Shown piece by piece: positions 53,801 through 64,000 of a DNA stretch of 64,000 nt. This stretch comes from Cantharellus purpuraceus. Lineage: Eukaryota > Basidiomycota > Agaricomycetes > Cantharellales > Hydnaceae. The translations under genes were made by a program, and so were the position numbers. Where the stretch lies: the NCBI GenBank assembly GCA_025174535.1, contig JALBUN010000001.1, positions 2,232,001 to 2,296,000 on the forward strand, given 5' to 3'. The notes under the pieces were generated by a model. The model made no database searches. It saw nothing but the letters and a program-made list of their open reading frames with translations, and had not been told where the DNA came from. How positions within the stretch are numbered: the first letter of the stretch is position 1; each line of letters begins with the position of its first letter.

Positions 53801-55245
53801 CAAGATTTCTTCATGGATTGTCCACTGCAAGCTTTGAAAAGAAGTCGCCAACCTTGGGGTATTTGCATGTGATCGCTACATTTGCCGGCTCAACATCATG
53901 AGTCTTTGGGATGGCTGATAGCATTGGAAAGCCAGCCATTAGGACCGCTGCAAGAGCATTGGCAAGGGGATTCTGGAGCTGCATCATAGGATCTCTAGGT
54001 ACTTGTTCCATGGTTTGCAGCTCATTGCGGATAGTATAGAATTCTTCGAACACAGTACTCCGTGGTGGATTTTCATAGTTCACCCCCACAGTTCCAATTG
54101 ACTGTTCTCTATCTCAGTTGAATCTATACAGCATAGTGTAACTCACTTACTATGGCATGTGCCCAGCTGACAACTTGAGCGGATTTCAAAGAGACATCCA
54201 CACCAAATCTGTTGACCTTGCAATAGATGTGTTTTCCACATTTTTGACACGATGTTAGCCGATTTCTCAGCTTTGTGAATTCCATCAGCTGTTTTTCGGC
54301 TGCAATCTCATCTTATGCAGGTTCATCATTGTCCGCAATGGAATCTAGATTCAAGGGCTTCTTTGAGCTGCCGCATCTGCCCTTTACACTATGGTGGCCA
54401 TTGGTGGAAGTATGACTTCCTTTATAACCGAGAAGCCTATTCTGAATAGCGTCAAGATACTAGAGAAATTTTTAGAAATAGTTACTTGATAATAGAAGAA
54501 ACATGCCTCCGATTCAATATCTATCTCGCCAATCACCAATGTTTTGTCTTTCTGAGACAGTAAGAGACACTTTGCGTGCTGAACCATCCCATCCCAATCC
54601 TCAGAACTTTCGAGGGTGATTGCTTTTTGTCCAGTCTTTGCCATCCAATACTTTAGCAATGGTTTCTTTACTATGTCATTGCAGCCAACAGCCTCGTGTA
54701 TTATTTCCAAAGCCTCTGTAAAACCAGTATCTATTGGCATTGTCACACACTTGGACCCTTTTGAACGACCGGTTGGTACAAAAAGGGCAAGATCTAGAGT
54801 GATGGTATGAAACAAAGTTATGAGAATAATGATAGAACGTACCTGTTGCTATTTTTGAGGATACATCTGCAGAAGCCGGTTCTTCATCTTCTGAAGATAA
54901 AATAGAATTGTCATTGATGACAATTGCTTCATCAGAGCTTGAATCCCAGTCAGCCTGAGCTGCCTCAGGGACAAAGTCGGCATCGTGCTTCTGATTAGTT
55001 GTGGACCCTACAACAAGCTCATCGATGTCTGAAGGGAACTCTTCTGTAGCATTGTCGATAAGCTTGCATGATGGTTTTTTGACTTGCATTCCATGCCCTT
55101 GGCATGCTGAAGTGTCCTTGTTGGCTCCTGCTGCCTCCATCAAACTTGATCCATGACTGTCAGATATTTCTGTTGCTGAGGGTTGCTTTTTCTTTTTAGC
55201 AGCAGCATTCTTCCGCAGTGCTGAAGTAGACCGCTTGTTACCCAT
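53801..55245 (-). pseudogene. Decayed basidiomycete hypothetical protein
   Basis: Minus strand from ATG 55245 (MGNKRSTSALRKNAAAKKKKQ), basic then acidic low-complexity N-terminus (WDSSSDEAIVINDNS, SSEDEEPASAD) to a GTACGT donor at 54842. The next exon has LFVPTGRSKGSKCVTMPIDT, GFTEALEIIHEAVGCNDIVKKP and ESSEDWDGMVQHAK. Then YLDAIQNRLLGYKG and LTSCQKCGKHIYCKVNRFGVDV, with a TAA near 54315 and further breaks down to 53810. I recall similar nuclear-looking hypotheticals in mushrooms but know no function. The CQKC-CKV block may bind metal. Confidence 0.5.
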
Positions 55246-55922
55246 GGATTGTGCTGGGGTGGTGAACAAGGCACAAATTTTACAGGCTTTCTCACGGTCG
55301 ATTGCCTATGCTTGTCAAAAGCCCCTGGCCCTTCCACAAAGACTTCGGTCTTTGTAACTGCATTATGCACTAAATTACATGTATAAGGGCATATTGAATG
55401 ACTTAAAATTTACCCTGATGTGATAAACCCTGCACAAACATGTTCAGAAGTGTATGCATAGACGCAAAAATGCAAGTTTTATTGAGGTGTGTTTCTGTCA
55501 ATTTTTTTACATGAAACACTAGATAATACATTAGAGACTATGTCAACTTAATCTTGTGTCATTCTGTTGAGAAGTGAGCGAGATACTGCGTTCGCAAGTT
55601 TGAGGCCTCGCTCACACTTCAAACAGGCGCTGGCCTTATGTAATGCAAACCACTGTAAATATAGAAGAACCCTTTTTAGGAGTGGCCTTTTGGAGCCACA
55701 TCCAGACATCTACATTGTGTAGATTCATTGTACCATTCAACCCTTGTCAGATGGCTGGAGGCACCCCATGAGGATTCATTTGCCATCTGTGTATGAGGGC
55801 AAGTGTATCTACCAGCATAGTCAGTAGAGTAATGATGAGGCTTGCATTGCCAATGCAAGTCAGTAGAGCTATTCATCTAATAACTCTATGCATTGGTACT
55901 GTCTGTTCAGCAAACAGAGTGA
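55246..55922. other. Spacer with no recognised gene
   Basis: AT-rich sequence with short unrelated open frames. No LTR ends or TIRs were found apart from the LTR-F that begins at 55928. Confidence 0.35.
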
Positions 55923-55927
55923 CCAAT

Positions 55928-56445
55928 TGTTATGACTATATTCATTAATGTCCAGATCCCCGTCCGATCCACTCAGATCCCCACGCGTATGAAATCTATA
56001 CTCCATTTGGAAACCGTCATGTCTCCATCTACCTGTCCGATTGTCACCGCTGATTCCACCCATCCGTCTCCAGTTCCGATTGATGCATCAGCATCACCAT
56101 AGGAACCCAGACATCCATCCCCATCGGACTCGGACATACTCATGTAAGGCCGTCGGCCTCGGAGACCCATCACCGGAGTAATTATTATTAGAGATTTCAA
56201 AATATGTATTTAAGTTGCTGACTGGGGACTTCATTCCCCAGTTCAAATATCGAATCATGCCTAGTTCCTAAGTCCAATCCTAACTCTCTAAGTCGTACTC
56301 CATCTCTGAAATCTTGGACACCAGTATTAGTGAGGGTGCAGCACATAAGCTGAAGCCAAGTCCGTTCCAACCCCCACGATGTGCTCCAACTCCGACGAAA
56401 CCTCCGACCCAATCTCCAACCCCCAATTGGACCTAGTGCGTAACA
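55928..56445 (-). repeat. Solo LTR-F, TSD CCAAT
   Basis: 518 bp, TGTTATGACTATATTC to GTGCGTAACA, the complement of 15695-16208. Duplication CCAAT at 55923-55927 and 56446-56450. Third LTR-F insertion site in the window besides chromovirus F itself and 13857. Confidence 0.92.
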
Positions 56446-56461
56446 CCAATGTATGTCACAA

Positions 56462-56934
56462 ACCTCATATTGTGTCATTGTGTCCTGGGGATTTGTATAT
56501 AAGAGGGTGCTAGTTTTCACCTTTGGAATGAATCAACAAGTTTTCAGTCAACACTCTAAAGTCAAAGTCCACACTCTAAGTCTATGCTCTGTTTTAAATC
56601 CATCAGCTCTACACCAGGGTAAACACCTTGATTTAACAATCAGATTTCTCACCTCCCACCAAGAGGTTGCTGTTCTAGAAAGACCACTCTTTGCACACTT
56701 TCAATCTGCATCCACCCATCATCCTCCAGCCACAGAGCATGATCAATCATCTCAACAGTGCACTCTTTGCTCACCATCACCATCACCAGACACAGTGTAT
56801 GGCTACTCTCACCAATCATCCATCACCACCACTCAGCCTGGTAGTTCTTTGGCATGCTGAATGACTGTGTTAAACACTGTCTACTTGAAAGGACTGTTGC
56901 ATGCAGGCTTATAGGATCCATTCCATAAGTGAAC
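56462..56934 (+). repeat. Right part of an LTR-G copy
   Basis: Matches LTR-G from CTCATATTGTGTCATTGTG through the TATATAAGAGGG box to GTGAACCAACA. It abuts the 3' end of copia K2. Confidence 0.8.
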
Positions 56935-56940
56935 CAACAA

Positions 56941-57433
56941 CACATTCCAACACACCTCCTCAATGAGGCATCCCTTCAATTCTCCAAAGTATCCAACCTA
57001 TTTCTGAACTTCACATGTTTGACACATCCCAGACTCTTGGTTAGCACATCAGCTACCATCTCATTCATCAGCACAAACTAAAGTTTCAGCAGTCTCCTTT
57101 CCACCTTTTCCCTCAACCAGTGATACATGACATCAATGTGCTTCATCCTGGAGTGGTGTTCAGGGTTCTTAGATATCACAATGTAGGTTGACTATCACAG
57201 CAAAGTGTGACTAGAGGAAGATGGTAACCAAGTTCAGTCAGCATTTAACCACATGGCTTCACATCCCACAATGTTAGCCAACATGTATTTAGCATCAGAT
57301 GAGGATGTTGCCACCATTGGTTGTCATTTGCTGCTCCAACTGACTGCTGGTCTACCAATGAAGAAGGCATATCCAGTTGTTGACTGTCTCCTGTCCTTAT
57401 CCTCTATATAGTTGGCATCACAGTATGCCTGGA
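56941..57433 (-). pseudogene. Copia K2: RNase H fragment
   Basis: About 490 bp closely related to K1 46870-47360 but with many more changes and several frame breaks. Recognisable by the same order of motifs: the C-D-A-N-Y block near 57410, S-T-T-G-Y and the HQSRMKHID-like region near 57150. Cut at 57434 by LTR-D. Confidence 0.8.
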
Positions 57434-58032
57434 TGTTAAGGGCTGGAAAACTCAGGGTTCAAATAACTGGAGTTCAGCTGCTAGTGAAGAAGGGGAGGGG
57501 ACTTTACTGTTCCAGTTCAACTGGAGACAGAATGGGACAATAACTATTGAGTTGGATTGAGTGGACTTGGCTTCAACTGTGTGTTGTGCCCCCTTGGATC
57601 ATCGGTCCAATATTTCAGAGTTTGGAGTACGGAGTTGGATCAAGGATCTGGAGTTTGACTTGTCAAGAAAGTACTTGTCAAGAAGCTAGTAACCAAGAAG
57701 TTGATGGGGCAAATCTTAGTTGATATATGAACTACTGTAATAGACAGAGAGTAGCCCATATAAGTATGTGGAGAATTGAATGATGAAACTAAAAGCGATC
57801 AGACAATAGGACGGATATGGAGTACAACACAGGAAGGAGTTTGGAGTTTGGACCCAAGTCTAAACTAAACTAAGCAATATAAAAGAAGAAGGTTTGTTGT
57901 AACCCATAAGAAGAAACTATTTATAAGGAGAACAATAATGGAGTTCAGGGTTGATGGAGGTGGAGTTGATGGAGAATGGAAATGAAGGAGATGGAGATCT
58001 GGAGATCAGACTTGGTGCTACAGGATGTAACA
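57434..58032 (-). repeat. LTR-D, 3' LTR of a truncated D element
   Basis: 599 bp, TGTTAAGGGC to GGATGTAACA in plus reading. On the minus strand it is preceded by GAAGGGAGATAC, matching the polypurine tract of chromovirus F (GGAGAGATAC), so the element body lies to the right. The flanks CTGGA and GTATC do not match because the right flank is internal element sequence. Confidence 0.78.
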
Positions 58033-58176
58033 GTATCTCCCTTCTAGATTGAGCCCATGAGATCTTAGTCAGCATCATGGGAAAATTGTTGGTATATGTG
58101 TTTGAATTGGCACATGAGGCTGGCCAAATTATTAAACATGTGTTACCTCTCTCCTTATCTCTTACCACCATCTGAT

Positions 58177-58966
58177 ATGCCCTCTGCTGAAGAACTTTGC
58201 CAGCAATGCACTGAGTTGGATAAGTCAATCACTGAAGCTGATGCTACAGAGAAAAAGAAGGTGGAAGAGGAGAAGAGGATTGTGAGGGAGGAAGTGGCTT
58301 AGTCAGGGTGGAGGCCATGAAGAAAAGGGCATTAAGAAAGGTAGTCGTGAAAGGCAAGGAAGTGGTCAGGGATCTGGATGAGGAATCCAAACTGGATCTT
58401 GTATGCGATATGTGTGTCAAGCGCGATGACATGTGTGAGTGGGCAATGGTGAGTGATACAGTAACTGGATTTTGGTTATCATACTGATTATTGTTTTTGT
58501 TTCCTAGACTGGAAAATCTTGCTCCTGCCTCACATGCCAGACAAACCGGCTGAAATGCAAGGTAAAAGGGAGTGCTCTTCCTTGACGGAAACAATCATGA
58601 GGAGGGCAGCAGTGCAGTGGATCCTTCTCCCAAACATTGATGGACTAGGGCTGCAAGTACAGGTCCTGCTGCAGAGGCTATTTCTCCTGCATTGGTCAAA
58701 GCTGTGCAGGATGTTAGTATTAATACAGCTGCTGTGGCCTGTCAATTAATTAAGGTTTTCAAGCACATTGAAAGGACAAACATGGCTCTCCAGGCATCAA
58801 GACCTACATGAGGTCATGGGGATGTTCCACCACTATATGACAGGACAGAGGTGGGGTCCACTCCAAAGGGAGTTAGATGTGCTGGAGCTTGAAGCTAGGG
58901 ACTCCATGGAGAATCTCAATAGGTTGCATGATGAGAGGTGGTGGTCATGGGAGGAGATAGTGTAAA
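58177..58966 (+). pseudogene. Zn2Cys6-like protein gene beside LTR-D
   Basis: Plus strand, 145 bp from LTR-D. Starts MPSAEELCQQCTELDKSITE, then an Ala/Lys/Glu coiled coil; a one-base shift near 58300 moves it to VRVEAMKKRALRKVVVKGKEV. The Cys cluster CDMCVKRDDMCEWAM is followed by a 63-bp GT-AG intron (58449-58507 region) and TGKSCSCLTCQTNRLKCKVKG. Spliced spacing is C-x2-C-x6-C-x10-C-x2-C-x6-C, close to the chromovirus F gene (x12). Downstream frames are broken. Position and orientation relative to the LTR copy the arrangement at 15695-18035. Confidence 0.7.
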
Positions 58967-59237
58967 TGTGTGTCTTAGTTCACACTGTTGCACAGAACTC
59001 AACCAAGTATATTGGTTGGGTGATGTGTTGTACAGTGTGGTAGTTAACTAAGTTCTGTCTACTACATGTGGACCCACACATGTACTTGGGTCCACTGGCT
59101 TACATAATAACTATACATATGCACCCTATGGGCACATATATCTACCAAGAAGACAGCATTCCTTAATGGAATGCTACATATATTAATTATGACTATATAA
59201 CTATATACTATAGTAAGTAAGTACCCTGGGTACTTAC
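58967..59237. other. Spacer, AT-rich, unrecognised
   Basis: Junction zone between the D-element remnant and the Gag fragment of gypsy E2. Short duplicated phrases (GTACCCTGGGTACTTACATG, a palindrome near 59221) but no gene. Confidence 0.35.
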
Positions 59238-59666
59238 ATGCATCATCATGCGTCAAATAAATTAGACTCTGTAACACAGGGTCAAAGCACTGTTCACAAA
59301 TTAATGAACAATCTAGATAAGTATGTGGGCTGCATGATAATGCTGCTGGACACATACACATACAGGAAGAAGTTTGTAACCGCAATGTGTGAACTTCTGA
59401 GACAAGGAGTCCTCAAGAAAGGCTTCAATGCTGAGTTAGCAGTATCGAGCAGTTGTACAAAACTGCTCGAATGATAGAGGAAGCAACATGATACCACCAT
59501 GGTATGTGATGCCTGGAGAACACAACTAACATGTCCTCCTTAACCCATAGACCAGTGGTCAATAGAACTACTGGTATGATGAATGCAGGGAGTCAACCCA
59601 CACCCCATGGATATGTGTATATGGCTCCCAATACACACTCACAACAAGTGAGTGCACCAAGGATGG
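59238..59666 (+). pseudogene. Gypsy E2: Gag fragment
   Basis: Second copy of family E, plus strand. Reads MHHHASNKLDSVTQGQSTVH, DTYTYRKKFVTAMCELLRQGVLKKGF and NAELAVSSSC, the helical Gag core of this gypsy type, with a stop at 59472 and decay afterwards. Interrupted at 59667 by a solo LTR-A. Confidence 0.7.
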
Positions 59667-61101
59667 TGTATGGGAACCACCTTTTCCCTATCAAATTCCA
59701 TTTATGCAGCACCAATGTGCTATTCTTTGCTTTTCCATTCCTAAATATCAGCATATATTTGATGCTTGTACCTGGAAAGGACTTATTCAAATATTCTCTA
59801 TTTTTCCATATTTTTTCGGGAATATTCCATGCAGAACTCGGCTCAGAATCATTTATTTCTGCTGTGCTACAGTTGTGGACCCATAGGCGCCCACAAACCT
59901 TCACACAGCCGCCTCTCCCCTTTTGGACCAGGCATTTGGCCTCAATTCAAGCTCAGATGTCTCTGATCAATAAATATTCTCTAACTTAACAACCACAGCC
60001 TCTCAGGGCACTATTTTCCATGCAGATCATCACCTGACATGTGGCTATCCATGGCTGTCCAAACCAGTGCAGAAAACAGGGTGGACACCCTTCTTTTTGC
60101 CTGATCAGTGCCTAGTTCAGGGATCAGATCAGCTGATGGGTGATCAAATCAGGTGATTGCCTTGGAATATTCTACCCCTTTCCATAACATTCTAGCTGTT
60201 TCCCTCTATTATTAGATAGAACTTTCCAGAACCATTATTCAGCTCCTGATCAGTGTTAGTGCTGTGATCAGATCCTGTGATTGGCTTGGAATATTCTACC
60301 CCTTTCTTCCACCTTCCACAACCTTCCAGTAGTTTCCATCTATTAATAGGTAGAATATTCCAGAAGCATTAGTCAGCCCCTGTAAATACAATATATAAGG
60401 AGGCCATTCTGCCTCTGAAAGAATAACAACATATCATCATATTCTACCCATCTTCTGCACACCAGTGTGACTAGAGTGACATACAGTGTCATCCTCTATC
60501 TCAGTAACTGTTGATTACCAGTTCAAGGATCTTTTACAGTTGTGTAACTGTACTTGATTGCACTCGAAGTAGTGATATTCCTGCTTTGGGCGTGAGTGTA
60601 GTATCTGCCTCACATGACTACAAATCTACAGGGTGAGATTGTCTGTTGATAGTCCTGCCATTAGTGCTCTTGTTTAAGTAACTAGTGTGTACTGCCTTTG
60701 CAGAGCATTAGAAGCTTGAACTCGTGTGAAGCAGTTGCTAGACTACTTCACACATTGCTGTTACCCGCTTCTGAGTGCCACTGGTTGGACGGTTGGATTC
60801 ATCCACCTACTTCCTTTAGCCTCTAAGTGCATTCCCCTCTTTTTGGAATATCTGGACCCCTAAGTGTCCGTGAACTCTAGACTCTGGAAGTCTTATTCAT
60901 TTCTTGCTGCTAAGAAACGTATTACCTTTCTGCATATAGTCTGCATTGACCAATACAAAGGATTGTAACCAAAGTACAAATGTTAAATTGTTTCTGGAGT
61001 TATGCTGCAGCAGGGTTTGATATTCTTCTCAGCTGTTCATTCACGGAATTGTGGTGATTTAGAGTTTGCCCTAACACCATAATTTTGCGGGTTCCAAAAC
61101 A
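59667..61101 (+). repeat. Solo LTR-A, TSD GATGG
   Basis: 1435 bp, TGTATGGGAACCACC to GTTCCAAAACA, duplication GATGG at 59662-59666 and 61102-61106. TATATAAGG near 60394. Confidence 0.93.
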
Positions 61102-61106
61102 GATGG

Positions 61107-61985
61107 AACCCTGTAGTGAAGGCTCCAGGTTCAATTCCAACAATTACTCCTTTAAGGGTAATTATCAGTCAAAGCCACCAGCACATGTGAGTGGTGATCG
61201 ATTGAAGGAGTAGCATGGCTATTCCTTAGAGAAGTTGTACACCTTCATGGTGTACCAGACTTGATCATGTCTGATTGAGATTCAAAATTCACATCTATCT
61301 TTTGGTGTGAACTACAGTGGATAATGGGAGTGAAACTCCTCATGTCCACAGTATTCCATCCACAAATGGATGGAGCAATCGAACGAGCAAATCATTCCAT
61401 TGGCCAAATACTTTGTACAGTTGTACGAAGTGATCAGAAAGATTGGGCACATAAGTGTCCAATGGTGGAAACATAGGCTCAACAATGTGGTTTACTCCAT
61501 TTGAGCTTAACCATGGGTATATGCCTAGAATAGGCATGCCCATTAACAATGACACCAAGTTCAAGGGTGTCAAACAATTCACACAGCAGGCTCAAACAAT
61601 TCACACAGCAGGCTCAAACAATTCACACAGCAGGCTCAAACAATTCACACAGCAGGCTCAAACAATTCACACAGCAGGCTCAAACAATTCACACAGCAGG
61701 CTCAAACAATTCACACAGCAGGCTCAAACAAACCTGCTAGCGGTGCACGACATGTCATGTTGTTCAGACATTTCATGCCAATAAGAAATGTTGGGAAGGT
61801 TCAACCTTCCAGAGAGGTGACAAAGTCTACCTCTTGATGAAGAACTTGATTCTACCCAAGGGTAGAACCAGCAAACTAGTGCCCAAGTTTGTCAGGCCCT
61901 ATAAAGTAATCAAAGCCCATAATAAAGCTTCAATGGTGACACTAGGACTGCCACCAGAACTGACTAGTAGGTGCATTATGCCTAT
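61107..61985 (+). pseudogene. Gypsy E2: Gag remnant fused to integrase by internal deletion
   Basis: About 95 bp of Gag-side sequence joins directly, near 61200, to integrase matching E1 from 45265 on (GVAWLFLREVVHLHGVPDL). PR, RT and RNase H are gone. The integrase keeps a TERANHSIGQIL-like block near 61380, FTPFELNHGYMPRIGMPINN and LPKGRTSKLVPKFVRPYKVI, with stops and a deletion near 61470. It contains a 22-bp tandem array at 61571-61724 and is cut at 61986 by the LTR of gypsy H. Confidence 0.78.
61571..61724 (+). repeat. Seven perfect 22-bp tandem units
   Basis: Unit CAAACAATTCACACAGCAGGCT seven times head to tail in the E2 integrase. The E1 copy at 45644 has one unit. Six extra units add 132 bp, a multiple of three, so the net frame is unchanged although each unit shifts phase. 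Confidence 0.95.
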
Positions 61986-62347
61986 TGTGAGGGCGACGCT
62001 GATGACGAGGCCACAACAACAAGATACTCAATAAGTGAGAGCCGATAAGAAATAATGCCAGCTGGTACAGCGGATATCCTCAGTCTATACAGCTGTTTCT
62101 GATAAATACATGGCACTTACCTGGTACAGCGGATATCCTCAGAGATCAAGCTGAGGGGATCACACTGCACCAAGGCGAGTCTTTATACTAAATGATGGAG
62201 ACGGATAGGAGAACCAAGATAGGGGAGGAAAGATAGGGGAAGTGATAGGGGCAATGAAATAGGGGAGACGCACCCTGACAGGCTGCGCTGATAGGGGTGT
62301 CAAGAGAAAATACTAAAAATAGAATATGACTTATTTGAACCCTGACA
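61986..62347 (-). repeat. 3' LTR of gypsy H
   Basis: About 362 bp, TGTGAGGG to CCCTGACA. On the minus strand it follows a purine tract AAGAGGGAGGTGA. Holds a duplicated CTGGTACAGCGGATATCCTC phrase (62061 and 62123). The element continues off the right edge. Confidence 0.7.
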
Positions 62348-62400
62348 TCACCTCCCTCTTAATGCATGTCGTCTCGATATGCACTATCGTCCCATCCATC

Positions 62401-62838
62401 TCAAGAGAGACACACCCTGAAGCACTCTGCAAGGTCCCTTCTCACTCTCTGCCAAAGTAGAGCCCATGACGAGTGTTGATGGTGACTCTTCTCTGCCTTG
62501 GGGTAAAGTGGGATGGTGAACTCTCCAGGGGATATGGGATTGTTAGTGCTGAAAACTGCCCCAAGTATCATCTCCCCTCCCTCATAGGTGACTTTACCGG
62601 CGAGCCCTTGGAAGGCATATGGTATGTCATAGTTGCCGATGAATAGAGGGTCCCCGATGTAGTATGTCTGGCGTCTGGATGGATTACGATGCCAGAAGGG
62701 GAAATGAACTTGTGGAGGTGGAGATGGGAGGTTATAATCCTCTACAGCACGTGCAGTATCCCTTGAGTCAACTGACCAAGTGATTGAGGGGTAGGAACGG
62801 AGTGGGCGTAGAGGGGTGGATTCAGACTGGTAAGGCAT
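62401..62838 (-). CDS. Third ORF of gypsy H, 145 aa, LTR-G ORF relative
   Basis: Intact minus-strand frame between pol and the polypurine tract, sense to pol. Reads MPYQSESTPLRPLRSYPS, ITWSVDSRDTARAVEDY, PSPPPQVHFPFWHRNP, YYIGDPLFIGNYDIPYAF, and ends with WALLWQRVRRDLAECF. No signal peptide, membrane segment or catalytic motif was recognised. The string of shared motifs (W-S-x-D, PPP-x-V, IGDP-x-F, PY-x-F, late Trp with basic helix) relates it to the ORF inside LTR-G at 40309-40741. Position downstream of pol recalls env or accessory genes, but nothing supports an envelope role. Confidence 0.65.
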   Translation of the reverse strand: MPYQSESTPLRPLRSYPSITWSVDSRDTARAVEDYNLPSPPPQVHFPFWHRNPSRRQTYYIGDPLFIGNYDIPYAFQGLAGKVTYEGGEMILGAVFSTNNPISPGEFTIPLYPKAEKSHHQHSSWALLWQRVRRDLAECFRVCLS

Positions 62839-62944
62839 GGTGGGTTGGGTAGTGATCGATGATGGTTTTACTGAGGAAGGGGAAGTGGATTCACTGGCTT
62901 ATATACAGTTAGTGGAATTTCGGCATGGATGAATTTGGTGGGCG

Positions 62945-64000
62945 CTAAGCTTCACTGTGCCTATTCTGCGGCTCTGAAATGTGTCCAATACCACGTGTTG
63001 GGTTCCTGCCAGCTGTCCAATCAAAGAGGACCTGTTTGGGAGGTTCTGTGAAGTTCTCAAAGCGTCTGAAGGGAAGAGCCGCATAGGTGGCTGCCGAAAT
63101 ACGCCTTGGGGCTTCAGGATTTTCCTGATGGAAGTCTGCAATGCGCCTTCTAGCCCCACTGGCATCCTTAGCTGGGATCCAGAGGTCGTCAGCAGCTCCA
63201 TAGCCCTTCCAACGCACCAGGTATTCCAGTCTTCCTCGGAAAACTCTGCTGTCAAGGATCTTCTCAACTTCGTATTCCTGTACTCCATCTCGAATGACTG
63301 GAGGTGGTGGAGGAGATGACTGGCGTTCAGGGATGGGATCCTTTTCATAAGGACGGAGTAAGACAACAGAGAACACTGGATGAGTGCGGCCAAAGATTGG
63401 GGGAAGTCGTAGGCCATAGGCATTTCGTGAGACCACTTTATTAATCACATACGGTCCTAACCATTTGTGATCAAGTTTCTTGGTTGGACGGGTGGTGGTG
63501 ATATTTTGTGCATTGAGCCAGACCTTGTCACCAAGTTTGTATACTGGGGCTGCTTGCCGATGGGCATCATAGAATCGTGCCATATCATCTGCTGCCTTTT
63601 CCAGGGCGGAGCGAGCCTCAGTGGTGGCTGTCTCCATACGCTCAGTGAATTCTTCCAGTGCTTCAAGTCGTGTCTCTCGGATTGGCTCTAACCCAAGCCT
63701 TGGGTGTTGGCCTGTATCAAGCATGAAGGGGGTTGATTGTGTGGAGGAGTGGATGCGGTTGTTGTATGTGAATTCGGCAAGAGGAACCCACTCAATCCAG
63801 TCATCCTGGCGCTGATTGACGAAAAGCCTCAAGTATTGTTCAATTTCTTGATTGACCCTTTCCGTCTGACCATCGGTTTGTGGATGATATGCTGTGGATG
63901 CTGCAACCTTGATCCCCAAAAGCTTATTGAGCTCGCGCATAAATTGAGAGACAAACTGGGTGCCACGGTCACTGATGATCTCCTCAGGAAGGCCGTGGTG
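62945..64000 (-). CDS. Gypsy H Pol C-terminus: integrase and chromodomain, 5' partial
   Basis: Open from the window edge to TGA near 62945 (351 codons visible). Integrase core: GLPEEIISDRGTQFVSQF (second catalytic Asp), AYHPQTDGQTERVNQEIEQY (catalytic Glu), then the GPY/F region KLDHKWLGPYVINKVVSRNAY and RLPPIFGRTHPVFSVVLLRPY. The chromodomain reads YEVEKILDSRVFRGRLEYLVRW, KGYGAADDLWIPAKD and IADFHQENPEAP. No stops, so this element may be intact; its RT lies outside the window. A post-chromodomain tail of about 60 residues is present. The element inserted into the E2 integrase. Confidence 0.9.
   Translation of the reverse strand, partial: HHGLPEEIISDRGTQFVSQFMRELNKLLGIKVAASTAYHPQTDGQTERVNQEIEQYLRLFVNQRQDDWIEWVPLAEFTYNNRIHSSTQSTPFMLDTGQHPRLGLEPIRETRLEALEEFTERMETATTEARSALEKAADDMARFYDAHRQAAPVYKLGDKVWLNAQNITTTRPTKKLDHKWLGPYVINKVVSRNAYGLRLPPIFGRTHPVFSVVLLRPYEKDPIPERQSSPPPPPVIRDGVQEYEVEKILDSRVFRGRLEYLVRWKGYGAADDLWIPAKDASGARRRIADFHQENPEAPRRISAATYAALPFRRFENFTEPPKQVLFDWTAGRNPTRGIGHISEPQNRHSEA

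Noticed and set aside
61571..61724. CRISPR-like array
   Set aside because: The units are contiguous with no spacers, inside a eukaryotic retroelement.

Overview
The window looks like a chromosome piece from a filamentous basidiomycete, most likely an Agaricomycete. The evidence is short (about 45-75 bp) GT-AG introns, host proteins of types seen across mushrooms, many Ty3/gypsy and Ty1/copia elements of basidiomycete type, and Cys-rich Zn2Cys6-like proteins. I cannot name the genus. No rRNA, tRNA or CRISPR was recognised.

Region 1 (1-9107) is gene-rich. It holds the 3' part of a REX4/ISG20-type exonuclease, a decayed glutathione S-transferase on the minus strand, a complete VTA1/LIP5-type ESCRT regulator, a conserved unknown single-exon gene, a secreted/single-pass membrane protein with one premature stop, and a five-exon conserved unknown gene.

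Region 2 (about 9361-11403) is foreign. It carries two head-to-head, intronless, AT-rich genes: the N-terminus of a D6R/NPH-I-like viral SF2 helicase and a three-domain mRNA capping enzyme (triphosphatase, guanylyltransferase, methyltransferase). This pair is typical of nucleocytoplasmic large DNA viruses, or of their relatives the cytoplasmic linear plasmids. The helicase is cut off about 78 codons in. The capping gene is open for 584 codons and is then cut inside the methyltransferase by a small TIR transposon with a TAT target duplication.

Region 3 (11973-46748) is one gypsy element (E, plus strand) that took at least six later insertions. Reading target-site duplications (TSDs) lets the nest be taken apart: a solo LTR-A containing a solo LTR-F; a solo LTR-D; a 23-kb chromovirus F (minus strand, TSD CTAGT at 15690 and 39018); a TIR element; a solo LTR-G; and an LTR-B that contains another TIR element. 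Chromovirus F itself contains a solo LTR-A, a nearly full-length gypsy A (19964-31680) and two solo LTR-B copies. The PR-RT segment between those two LTR-Bs has been inverted by recombination, as their exchanged TSDs show. Chromovirus F also carries an antisense Zn2Cys6-like gene next to its 3' LTR.

Region 4 (46749-64000) is a second mosaic: copia K1 (minus) with a solo LTR-L inside RT, pieces of LTR-G, a Tc1/mariner-like transposase with introns, decayed unknown genes, a solo LTR-F, a copia K2 fragment, the 3' end of an LTR-D element with its own antisense Zn2Cys6-like pseudogene, a deleted second copy of gypsy E (E2) with a solo LTR-A and a 22-bp tandem array, and the 3' end of gypsy H with a third ORF.

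The most notable points are the endogenised viral capping/helicase pair, the LTR-mediated inversion readable from swapped TSDs, the repeated antisense Zn-cluster gene in related chromoviruses, and a small protein family found both inside an LTR and downstream of pol.
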